In this document: one piece after another, positions 24,229 to 32,616 of the stretch
How the letters are laid out: each line of letters begins with the position of its first letter
How positions within the stretch are numbered: position 1 is the stretch's first letter
DNA from: Gemmatimonadaceae bacterium
GTDB taxonomy: Bacteria > Gemmatimonadota > Gemmatimonadetes > Gemmatimonadales > Gemmatimonadaceae
Length of the DNA stretch: 64,000 bases
Reading direction: 5' to 3'
Assembly (NCBI GenBank): GCA_016720905.1
Contig: JADKJT010000034.1
Span: forward strand, 124,001 to 188,000
The notes under the pieces: model-generated
The model's input: the letters and a program-made list of their open reading frames with translations, nothing else
Told to the model about the DNA's origin: nothing
The model's database searches: none
Translations under genes and position numbers: made by a program

Positions 24229-26706
24229 TTACCGGGCTCGATCAAACTCCAGCTGATAACTGCGCCCCGCGGTGACGGCGAATTCAATCGTGTCCGCAGC
24301 CCGCCGCACCACCCGCACCGGCTGCCCACTGGATGTAACCGCCACTCTGCCCTTCGTCTGAATGCGGCAGAGTCGTGTCACATGCGCGCGCACACTGGCG
24401 CGCGTCGCCTGCCCGTTCACCCACGCCACATCCACATCAAACCCGCCGCGCGCCCGCAAACCCTGCACGCTCCCCTCCCGCCATTCCGCCGGCAGCGCCG
24501 GCAACAGGCGAGTCACATCCTGGTGCGACTGCACCAGCATTTCCGCAATCGCCGCCGTCGCACCGAGATTGCCATCCACCTGCAGCGCGCGCCCGCACAG
24601 CGAAAACAGATTGGGCAGCGACGACTTGGTGAGCAGCGCCCGCAACTGCTCCAGTGATTTCTCGCCGTCGTACAGTCGGGCGCGCAGTCCCATCTTCCAC
24701 GCGTACGACCATCCACATCCACCGGTGCCGCGTCGATCAAGCGTGACCGCCGCTGCCGCAGCCAGTGCTGGCGTGCGCTCCGGCGTGATTTCGCTGCCGG
24801 GATAGAGTCCCCACAACGGCGACAGATGCCGGTGCTGCGGCTCCAGATCGTCCCAGTCCTCCAACCACTCCTGCACCTGTCCGTGCTTCCCGACTTGATT
24901 GGGTGCCAGTCGCGCGCGCGCCCCTCGTACCTCGGCGGCAAACGCACTGTCGGACTTGAGCAGCGCGGCCGCTTCACTGAACGCGCCAAACACATCACGA
25001 ATGATGTGCATGTCCATGGTGGGACCCGCGGCCATGGTGCGCGCGGTCAGCGAGATGCCGCTGACTTCGTCAAAGAACTCACCGTTACCCGGCCACGCGG
25101 GATAGTTCTCCGGTGAATTGGATGGCGCGGTGACCAGCCAGCCTTTGCCAGGATACGGCACCAGCACGTCCAATAGAAATCGCGTTTGATCGCGCAACAG
25201 CGGATAGATGCGACGCAGGTACGCCGTATCGCCGGAAAACCGATAGTGCTCGTACAGGTTCGTCATCAGCCACGCGCCGCCCACGGGCCACGCGCCCCAC
25301 GACGGACCGTTTATGGGCGCGGTGGCGCGCTAGAGATCGGTGTTCTGATGCACCACCCAGCCGCGAGCGCCCCAATGTTCGCGCGCGGTTTCCGTGCCGG
25401 TTAGTGCCACGTCGCTCACCAATTGCTCCAACGGCCCCACCATTTCACCCAGGTTGCCCGTTTCGGCGGGCCAGTAGTTCATGGGGAGATTGATGTTGAT
25501 GGTGTACTTGGCGTCCCACCACGGATTGGGGTTGTCGTTCCAGATACCCTGCAGGTTGGCAGCCTGCGTGCCAGGTCGTGAACTGGCCATCAACAGATAG
25601 CGCCCAAACTGATAGGTGAGGGCGGCGAGATCGGGGTCTGGCGCATTCGCGAAACGCTTGATGCGCTCGTCCGTTGGCATGGCCAGTACGTCGGCGCTGG
25701 TGCCACTCAGCGACAGATGCACCCGATTGAACCATTGCTGGTGTTCGGCCACGTGATCGCGCAACATGGTCTCGTAGGGGCGTGTCGCGGTACGATCGAG
25801 CACGGTGCGCACGCGCGTGGCGGGGTTGCCACTCACGTCGTGGTAGTTCACGAAACTCGTGGCGGCGGCCAGTACAATGGTGACCGCGTCGGCGCCGTTC
25901 ACGCGGAGTGTGCGATAGTCCACTGCCATGGAACCACGCGCACCCTCGGTGCGCGCCTGCAGCCGTGCTTCATAGGTGAGCTTGCCCGCGATCCCTAAGT
26001 AGTCGGAGTTCTTGCCCGTGATGCGCAGGCCGTTGGGCGCCACGCCGTCCATCTGGAAGTAGTCGGTGCCGTAGTTGGAGTGTGCCGGATTGCGCACGCC
26101 ATGCAACGCGGCATTGAACGTGAGCGCACCGGGGCGGTTGGCCGACAGGCGAATGACGATGGCCTGGTCGGGCGCACTGACAAACACGTCGCGCGTGAAG
26201 GTCACGCCGTTCACCACGTACGACACGCGCGCGATGGCGGAGTCCAGCAGCAGTTCGCGACGATAGCCGGTGACGCTGTCATGTCCGGGAAACGCGATGA
26301 GCAGATCGCCCAGTGGTTGATACTTCATCTGCTCGTACGGCACACCCATCATGGTGCGTCCAAAGAGATCGTGGGCGCGCGGTACGTCGCCGGCAAAGAG
26401 CAGTCGCTGGATTTCCGGCAGCGCCTTGCTGGCGCCTTTTACGACGGGGTTGTATGGACCGCCGGTCCACAGTGTCTCTTCGTTCAGTTGGATGTGTTCT
26501 TCGCGCGTGCCGCCAAAAATCATCGCACCCAGGCGGCCGTTGCCCACGGGCAGGGCGCGATTCCATTCGGTGGCGGGTTGGCGGAACCACAGGGTGGAGG
26601 TGGGTGCGGGCTGGGCGAGGGCGGCCATCGACGACAGCACCGACAGCAGCGTAGTCGCTCGAACACGCGGGCCCAGCACACGGGATATCACCACACGGCA
26701 CCTCAC
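24229..26706 (-). pseudogene. GH95 alpha-L-fucosidase interrupted by one in-frame TAG
   Basis: A full-length GH95 gene (825 codons) that releases alpha-linked fucose or galactose. It starts with a signal peptide (SVLSSMAALAQ) and has WNRALPVGNGRLGAMIFGG, the catalytic-site block YTININLPMNYWPAETG, SNSPENYPAWPGNG and QVDGNLGATAAIAEMLVQSH. Everything is in one frame except codon 459, where a TAG stands between HQNTDL and RATAPING. Relatives have NTDLW here, so a Trp TGG has become TAG. Both halves otherwise show no decay. It is either a recent nonsense mutation, a base-call error or a suppressed stop. The GTG start is approximate; several nearby GTGs are possible. Confidence 0.88.
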
Positions 26707-26869
26707 GTCTTTGGCTTTGGAGAAGTCTGGGTTGACCACGGGACCGCCTGCCAAACCCTACCGGAAATGCGCTCTCGCCGCCACGTTGTGCAAGGACCCG
26801 ACAGGCATTGCCTGAATCCCCGGGTCGACTAGTGTGTACTCGCCACGCTGTCGGTTCACGAGGCCCCGC

Positions 26870-27847
26870 ATGACGTCCGCACGATTGCCGATGGTCACCA
26901 CGCATCCCTTGTGGAGCGTCACCCAGGTTGTTGGGTTGGTGCTCACCGCGGTGCTGCTCTTCGCGTTGGCTCGATGGCCGGACGTCTCGCTGCATGTTCT
27001 CTGGGACATGATCATCCCGCTGCTCCCAGCGGTATTCCTTGTGAACCCGCTGTTGTGGCGCAACGTGTGTCCGCTGGCCACGCTCAACACAATTGGCGGT
27101 TCACGTCGCGCAACGCCCATTTTGCTTGCGTCGCAGCGTTCGGTGGCCGGTGTGGTTGGTATTGTGCTGTTGGCGCTGATGGTGCCGGCTCGGCGGTTCC
27201 TGTTCAATGAGCACGGCATGGCGCTGGCGGTTACCATTGCGGCGGTGGCCGCGCTGGCGCTGGTGGCGGGATACCTGGCGCCGCGTCGCTCGGGATTCTG
27301 CAACTCGTTGTGTCCCGTACTCCCGGTGGAGAAGCTGTACGGACAGTCCCCCTTGCTTGCACTGGGCTCGGCACGGTGCGGCGACTGCGCGCGCTGCACA
27401 CCGGTGGGATGTATCGATCTGGTGGGGCGTCGCAGCGCGGTGCAGAGCGTAGAAGGTGTGCGCGGCGAGCAATGGTTGCTGAGCCCGTTCGGCGCGTTCG
27501 CCTGCGCATTCCCGGGGTTCGTGATTGGCTACTTCACCACGGTGAACGGTGCCGGCGCAACGGCACTGGGTACGTATGGACACGTGGGGCTCTGGTCCAT
27601 CGGCAGCCTGGGGTTGATGGCCGCGATCGTGCGTGTCACGCATGTGCGGGCATCGCGCATGCTGTTGATTCTTGGCGCGCTGTCCGCCGGCGTCTACTAC
27701 TGGTTCGCCGCGCCCAAGCTGGCCAATGCATTCGGTGGGGGAGCGGCGTGGGCAATTGGTGTGAGAAGCCTTGCGCTAGGCTTGGTAGGGTTCTGGCTGT
27801 GGCGCGGCGTGCAGCGACAGTGGCGGCCTTGGCCGCAGGGCACGTAG
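26870..27847 (+). CDS. Membrane protein with cysteine-rich Fe-S motifs (NapH/polyferredoxin-like)
   Basis: A 325-aa polytopic protein with about eight hydrophobic segments. Cysteine clusters lie in WRNVCPLATLN, GFCNSLCPVLPVEKLYGQSP and RCGDCARCTPVGCIDL. The last is C-x2-C-x2-C-x4-C, close to but not exactly a [4Fe-4S] ferredoxin motif. It resembles membrane electron carriers of the NapH/NosR/FixG type and probably moves electrons across or along the inner membrane. Partners are not adjacent. GAGG precedes the ATG by about 7 bases; a GTG 36 bases upstream is less likely. It is divergent from GH95 and convergent with the next lipoprotein. Confidence 0.8.
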   Translation: MTSARLPMVTTHPLWSVTQVVGLVLTAVLLFALARWPDVSLHVLWDMIIPLLPAVFLVNPLLWRNVCPLATLNTIGGSRRATPILLASQRSVAGVVGIVLLALMVPARRFLFNEHGMALAVTIAAVAALALVAGYLAPRRSGFCNSLCPVLPVEKLYGQSPLLALGSARCGDCARCTPVGCIDLVGRRSAVQSVEGVRGEQWLLSPFGAFACAFPGFVIGYFTTVNGAGATALGTYGHVGLWSIGSLGLMAAIVRVTHVRASRMLLILGALSAGVYYWFAAPKLANAFGGGAAWAIGVRSLALGLVGFWLWRGVQRQWRPWPQGT

Positions 27848-27862
27848 CATAGAAGCCGCTCA

Positions 27863-30244
27863 CTACGGCAAACGCGTCGCCCGGAACTGCCACCGCTTCG
27901 TCACCCAGTTGGTGCTCGGCGTCGCAAAAGGAAACTCCGCCACCTCAATTTCACCGGTCAGCTCGTCGCCGTTCTTGACGGCGGTAATACTCACCCGGAA
28001 ATCGTAGAAACTGAACTGCAGCAGCGGCTTTGCCTGACCGGTAAATCCACCGTCAATTGGTGTGCCGGTATAGGTAAACGTACCGCTGGCCGGTCGATAG
28101 GTCAGATAGGCCTGGTTGTACCGATGGGCGAGTGTCCACATCAGCGCGCCCGTTGGAGAGTAGTCCTTGACCGTGCTCCCGTTGCCAATGACGTCGACCA
28201 GTAAATACGCGCCGGGCGTTGGCTGAGTGGCGCTCAGCGGCGTGGCCACCTGATTGGGAAATGCAAAGACGAATCCCTTGCCTGGATTGGCCTCCAGTCG
28301 CGTAAACACATCGCAATAGTCCGTGCAATCGGTCTGCGCGATGCCGGAGATGGCGGTGCGGGTGAACTGTGTGATGCGCCACCCAAGCTTGACCGAATCG
28401 GTCTTTATGCTCGCCAGTCCGACGCCGATGGACTCGAGCGGAACCCCCGCCACCACGGACCAGACCTCCACCTGGATCACTTCCGTGCCGGCTCCGTTGT
28501 GGTTGGCCGTGTACTTCACCTGGGGGCGGTTCGTAACCACTCCCAGCGGCACATCAAGGGTGCCGTGCACTCCGGGATTGGTGTACTTGTAGCCGAGTCC
28601 TGGTCCGGTGTACTGCGGGTTGAGGGTGACCGTCAGATCGACGCTGCCGCCTGCGGCGAGGGTGGGCGCGTTCGGTGTAACGACCACCTGATACGGCACC
28701 TTCACCTCCACAAACGTCTTCGCCTCGCCGTGCGTGAGGGTGCGATCGACCGTGTCTTCCTTGAATCCCTCAAACCCGAAGGGGCCTGGGATGGCCGTGC
28801 GGATAATCGAGCGCTTTTTCTCGGTCACCGTAGCCACGACGTCATCGACGCGCGGCGGCGGCGCGGTGAACTGCGAGAATGCCGTGTACACAACATCCAG
28901 TTGCTGAGGACCGGCGGCGCCGAGCACGCCGAATACGGCGGAACTCTTCCACGACACTTCGCGCCCGGGAGCGATGGCCTGCACTTGTCCCTGCCGGTCG
29001 CGTATCAGCAGTCGCAGGTTTGACGTGGCGCCCGGACCAATCTTTGGCAGGGCGGGGGTGATTTCGTAGGTGACCTGCAGGTCGGCATCGACGACGGCGA
29101 TTGCGGAGACGAAACTCTGCGCCGCCGGATTGTTCACGGATGCCGGGTTGAGCAGGACGTCGACTCTCACCGTGTCAATCGTTCCGTGCAGTTGGTTGAG
29201 CACGGAATTGGTTGCCGTGTACTGCGCGTCGGTGATGATACCCCATTGGCCGTTGCCCGCTCCGCTGCTGATGGCACCGTTCCGGCCGGTGGTCGACCAG
29301 CGGTACAACAGCGCCGGCGTGTTGGCCGGCAGCGGCACGCTGGTGCCTCGCGGCGCAAGTCCGGCGAAAAATCGCACCGACCGTTGTTGCTCATTCACGC
29401 TGCCTGAACCGGGCGTGAGCGTCAGTTGCGGCGCCTGCGCTCCGATGCCAACGGTGGTGGTGCCGCCGGCGAGTTGTCCTGCAACGGAACCCGCAACGCG
29501 CAAGGCGCCGGCGACTCCCGCGAAACTCGTGGTACGCCCGGAGATGGTGCGGGTGCTTGCGTCCAAGGCGATGTCTGTCAGTCCCGTCCACTGCGTGCCG
29601 TTGGTCTGGAGCAATGACAGGTCACCGGACATGACCCAGGCGGGGAGTTCGTTCGCGCCATATTTGATCTTCACCACGACGGGTTGCGAGAATGTCGTAC
29701 CGGCGGGCCCCACTTCGTACACCGGTCCAACGAACTGCACGGCGTTCGGTGGTGGCGTCGACGGCTGTGCCTGCGCCGTCACCGTGATGGCCGTGTTGTT
29801 CGACACCGCGCCCGGCGGCACGACGAGCTGCACGGTGCCGCCAGCAAAGGTGAGCGTTCCACCGGCGGTTCCTACGGCGTTGTTTCCCAGGACGGTGATC
29901 GACACGGTGCCGCTTTTTCCTTCGCTGCTGGCCGTGATGGTCACGTCACCACTCGCGACGGCAGTGACGACGCCGGAGGCACTGACGGTTGCCACTTGCG
30001 GGGCCGACGCCGTCCACACAATGGCGCGTCCGGTGACCTCATTCGACGACGCGTCCCGCAGGGCGACGGATAGTTGGACCGTTTGCGGAGGAATCAGGGT
30101 CGCCTGCGGCGATGTCACCGTTACCGACGCCACCGCAACCGGTCCCGGCGTCGGCGGGGGATTGGTCGGCCCGCCGTCACTTCCGCCACCGCCACCGCAG
30201 GCGGCGAGTGCGAACAGCGTGAACAGGCGAGCGATTCGTGACAC
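27863..30244 (-). CDS. Giant Ig-like lipoprotein (Big_2 domain)
   Basis: A 793-aa lipoprotein (lipobox FALAACGGGG, GTG start). Residues 40-120 are a Big_2 Ig-like domain (IVWTASAPQVATVSASGVVT). Next comes a ZU5-like segment (AGGTLTFAGGTVQLVVPPGA), several further beta-rich repeats, and a C-terminal module starting KLGWRITQFTRTA and ending KRWQFRATRL. The ends of that module match the C-terminal segment of the 942-aa lipoprotein. No enzyme motif is visible. It probably sits at the cell surface. Confidence 0.82.
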   Translation of the reverse strand: MSRIARLFTLFALAACGGGGGSDGGPTNPPPTPGPVAVASVTVTSPQATLIPPQTVQLSVALRDASSNEVTGRAIVWTASAPQVATVSASGVVTAVASGDVTITASSEGKSGTVSITVLGNNAVGTAGGTLTFAGGTVQLVVPPGAVSNNTAITVTAQAQPSTPPPNAVQFVGPVYEVGPAGTTFSQPVVVKIKYGANELPAWVMSGDLSLLQTNGTQWTGLTDIALDASTRTISGRTTSFAGVAGALRVAGSVAGQLAGGTTTVGIGAQAPQLTLTPGSGSVNEQQRSVRFFAGLAPRGTSVPLPANTPALLYRWSTTGRNGAISSGAGNGQWGIITDAQYTATNSVLNQLHGTIDTVRVDVLLNPASVNNPAAQSFVSAIAVVDADLQVTYEITPALPKIGPGATSNLRLLIRDRQGQVQAIAPGREVSWKSSAVFGVLGAAGPQQLDVVYTAFSQFTAPPPRVDDVVATVTEKKRSIIRTAIPGPFGFEGFKEDTVDRTLTHGEAKTFVEVKVPYQVVVTPNAPTLAAGGSVDLTVTLNPQYTGPGLGYKYTNPGVHGTLDVPLGVVTNRPQVKYTANHNGAGTEVIQVEVWSVVAGVPLESIGVGLASIKTDSVKLGWRITQFTRTAISGIAQTDCTDYCDVFTRLEANPGKGFVFAFPNQVATPLSATQPTPGAYLLVDVIGNGSTVKDYSPTGALMWTLAHRYNQAYLTYRPASGTFTYTGTPIDGGFTGQAKPLLQFSFYDFRVSITAVKNGDELTGEIEVAEFPFATPSTNWVTKRWQFRATRLP

Positions 30245-30394
30245 GGGCGTCTCTGCGTTCGGCGTTAGCGGCGATCGTCCCCAGCGCGCATTTCGCGGCT
30301 CGGGGGTTCACGTCACTACGCGCAAAAGGGCGCCAAATCGGCTCATGGACCGCGGCATTCGGCGCGTAATGGCCGCCGCCGGCAGCGTGCTACG

Positions 30395-30426
30395 TTGACT
30401 CACCCTTATGAGTCTATTATACTCAT
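30395..30426 (+). promoter_or_regulatory. vapBC promoter with dyad operator, predicted leaderless start
   Basis: TTGACT (30395-30400), a 17-base spacer and TATACT (30418-30423) form a good sigma-70 promoter. A perfect inverted repeat ATGAGT-CTATTAT-ACTCAT (30408-30426) overlaps the -10, as expected for repression by the VapB/VapC complex. The vapB ATG follows the -10 by only 6 bases, so transcription should start at or next to the start codon. No ribosome site is present, which implies a leaderless mRNA. Confidence 0.7.
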
Positions 30427-30429
30427 GCT

Positions 30430-30687
30430 ATGACTACTCGACTTCAGGTACTCCTTGAGGACGACGAGATTGCCGAAATTCGTCGCGTCGCCAAGCGCCA
30501 TCGCATGACGGTTGCCGAGTGGGTGCGGCAGGCGCTACGGAGAGCCCGGCGCGATGAGCCGGTGGCGGATCCACGAAAAAAGCTGGCTGCGGTCCGCGAG
30601 GCCGCGCGCGGCGAATACCCCACCAGCGACATTCAGCAGATGCTGACGGAGATTGAAGGGGAATATCTGGGGGACGTGGGCGAATGA
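30430..30687 (+). CDS. vapB: VapB-type ribbon-helix-helix antitoxin
   Basis: An 85-aa antitoxin. The N-terminal half is a ribbon-helix-helix (MTTRLQVLLEDDEIAEIRRV, RMTVAEWVRQALRRA) that binds operator DNA. The acidic C-terminal half (TSDIQQMLTEIEGEYLG) would wrap the toxin. It overlaps vapC by four bases (ATGA), so the two are co-translated. It is probably autorepressed at the dyad lying across its promoter. Confidence 0.9.
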   Translation: MTTRLQVLLEDDEIAEIRRVAKRHRMTVAEWVRQALRRARRDEPVADPRKKLAAVREAARGEYPTSDIQQMLTEIEGEYLGDVGE

Positions 30688-31082
30688 TCTTTATCGACTC
30701 GAACATCCCGATGTATCTCGTCGGCGCCGCACATCCCAACAAGCACACCGCGCGCGTCCTGCTGGAACAGTGCATCACCAACGGCGAGCGCCTGGTGGCC
30801 GATGCGGAGGTGCTGCAGGAAATACTCCACCGGTATGTCGCGATCAATCGGCGTGAGGCCATCCAGCCCGCGTTCGACGCGTTGCTGAAGGTGGTCGATC
30901 AGGTATTTCCCGTCGATACGAGTGATATTCAGCGCGCCAAATCCATTGTGCTTGGCCTCACACCGATTTCGGCGCGTGACGCCGTTCACGTCGCTATCAT
31001 GCAGCGATATGGCGTCGAACGGATCATGAGTTTCGACACCGGGTTCGATGCGGTCGGATCCATCGAACGGGTACCGCAGTAG
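30684..31082 (+). CDS. vapC: VapC-type PIN-domain toxin
   Basis: A 132-aa PIN-domain ribonuclease, which in this family cuts tRNA or rRNA. The acidic metal-binding residues are Asp5 (FIDSNIPMY), Glu46 (VLQEILHRY), Asp99 (SARDAVHVA) and Asp118 (SFDTGFD), so the catalytic site is complete. It lies directly after vapB with an ATGA overlap. The stop codon is followed by a self-complementary AGACCGCGGTCT. Confidence 0.92.
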   Translation: MIFIDSNIPMYLVGAAHPNKHTARVLLEQCITNGERLVADAEVLQEILHRYVAINRREAIQPAFDALLKVVDQVFPVDTSDIQRAKSIVLGLTPISARDAVHVAIMQRYGVERIMSFDTGFDAVGSIERVPQ

Positions 31083-31119
31083 ACCGCGGTCTTGACTCAG
31101 TGGTGAACGCCGCGTCCGG

Positions 31120-32148
31120 TCATGGCGCTTTCGACACGAGGCGTGGTCCACTCCTTCGCCATACGACAAGCAGCGCGGCGGTGAGCAGGAACGCATTTGC
31201 CCCCCACATCCCGACCACCGGCGATACCACCAGCCGTTCGGCGAGACTCTCACCCGTCATGATCAACGCGTAGTACGCGCCGAATACCACAAGGCTCGCG
31301 CCCACCACAAGCAACGTGCCGCCGCGCGGGAAACGGAAGGCGATTGCCATGCCAGTCAGTGCCAATACCAGGCATGCGGCCGGAAGGGCAAGCTTTTTCT
31401 GAATCTCAACTTCGTACGCGGCCGCGCGCGCCCGGGAAACCGGGTCAGCACCCGGCCCGACACTCCGCGCGGCCTTCCGCAACGATCCAATCGTCATGGT
31501 GCGATCGTTCTGCACCGCGGCGCCTCCGCTGAGTACCCCACTGAGTCTCCCGTTCGCGCGGGGGACAAGCTCGGCGGTCACCACCATCGCAAGCGCTGCC
31601 ACGCCCACGGCGGCCGCGAGTACGGTGACGACCAATCGACGAACGTCGTTGCGCGCGCGGCGAGCCGCAGCGAGGGTACCGTTCGCGCCGAGGCGGGTGA
31701 ACTCGTGGAGTACGGACAGGAAGACGGCCATCGGCATCGTCATCGCGGCGGTGAATGGCACCGCGAGCAGCAGAAACTCTGCGATGCCTGCAGGTGAAAC
31801 CCCTCGCGCATTCAGCGCGGGGATCTGCCGGCTCGCGAAGGGGAATATCAACGAGACCGTGAGCCCCACAAATGCGATGGCGAACGAGGCGGCCAGGCGG
31901 CGCAGGAGCTGTCCGGTCGTGAGCTGCGGCCCCTCCGCGTTCGGTGCCGGGCGCACCCGTTCGTAGACGGCTCGCTTCATCACGTCCCACAATCCCGCGG
32001 CACCGACGAACGCGACGTGCAATCGTCCTCGCACCCTGGCGTGTTCGAGTTCGCGCGCGAACAGTTCCGCCATCGCCGCACCGTGCTTGTCACGCAGCGT
32101 GATGGGGAGCAGGCGGAGGGCCACACGATAGATGCGTGTCATGTTCAT
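31120..32148 (-). CDS. LptF/LptG-like permease with an ADOP-type N-terminal segment
   Basis: A 342-aa membrane protein. Residues about 80-340 match the LptF/LptG (YjgP/YjgQ) permease family of lipopolysaccharide export: VPFTAAMTMPMAVFLSVLHE, a periplasmic insert, YEVEIQKKLALPAACLVLAL and FRFPRGG. The first 70 residues (IYRVALRLLPITLRDKHGAA, ELFAREL, then LWDVMKRAV) instead resemble the cytosolic head of PadR-linked ADOP permeases. The gene overlaps the PadR gene by ATGA. Unlike canonical lptF-lptG, no second permease is adjacent. It is probably an export-complex part under PadR control. Confidence 0.78.
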   Translation of the reverse strand: MNMTRIYRVALRLLPITLRDKHGAAMAELFARELEHARVRGRLHVAFVGAAGLWDVMKRAVYERVRPAPNAEGPQLTTGQLLRRLAASFAIAFVGLTVSLIFPFASRQIPALNARGVSPAGIAEFLLLAVPFTAAMTMPMAVFLSVLHEFTRLGANGTLAAARRARNDVRRLVVTVLAAAVGVAALAMVVTAELVPRANGRLSGVLSGGAAVQNDRTMTIGSLRKAARSVGPGADPVSRARAAAYEVEIQKKLALPAACLVLALTGMAIAFRFPRGGTLLVVGASLVVFGAYYALIMTGESLAERLVVSPVVGMWGANAFLLTAALLVVWRRSGPRLVSKAP

Positions 32149-32464
32149 GCCTCACGCAGCGCGAGGCGCTTTCGCGCAACGCGAACGAGTGACTCCAGCC
32201 GCGCAGCCTCGCGCTCAAGCGCCACTCGACCGGCGCGCGTGATCCGGTAATAGCGCTCCCGTCCGGAGATCCCTTCGGGGCGCTCATCGGCGGCGACCTC
32301 TTCCAGCCACCGCTGCTCGACAGTTCCTCAAGCGAACCGTACAGCGTCGCCGGCCAGAGCCGCACGCCTCCGTCGCTCAGTGCACGGACGTCATCCTGAA
32401 TCGCCGTGCCGTAACGCGGCGCGGCGGAGACGGAGAGGAGGATGAAGAACCAGTGCGGCTTCAT
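32145..32464 (-). pseudogene. PadR-family regulator with a frameshift
   Basis: The first half reads MKPHWFFILLSVSAAPRYG and RLWPATLYGSLEEL, the PadR winged helix. About one base is missing near 32311. After it, another frame continues RWLEEVAADERPEG, RERYYRITRAGR and LESLVRVARKRLALREA, ending at a TGA that overlaps the permease ATG. Joined, these make a normal 105-110-aa PadR protein. Such regulators respond to envelope stress or small aromatics. As the sequence stands the gene would give a truncated, probably inactive repressor; a sequencing deletion is possible. Confidence 0.8.
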
Positions 32465-32498
32465 GGAGTGGCCGGGTGGGAGGTTCGAGTGCACAAAC

Positions 32499-32525
32499 TA
32501 GTATCGTATACTATGCTATGATAGT
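32499..32525. promoter_or_regulatory. AT-rich overlapping dyads between padR and S41 genes
   Basis: Two overlapping inverted repeats, TAGTA-TCGTA-TACTA (32499-32513) and ACTAT-GCTATG-ATAGT (32510-32525), lie in the divergent region 35 bases upstream of padR. Several -10-like hexamers (TATACT, TATGAT) are embedded on the plus strand. This is the place and shape expected for PadR autoregulation and control of the divergent gene. Identified by eye only. Confidence 0.5.
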
Positions 32526-32616
32526 TTACGGTGCAAGGCGCGCCGGTCAAACCCTTCAAGACCATAGAGTGTCTATCCCATTGGCAGACGTTCCCATATC
32601 GACCTCATCAAATCCC

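Noticed and set aside
29070..30398. 442-codon plus-strand open frame over the second large lipoprotein
   Set aside because: Antisense to Ig-like domains; no recognisable fold.
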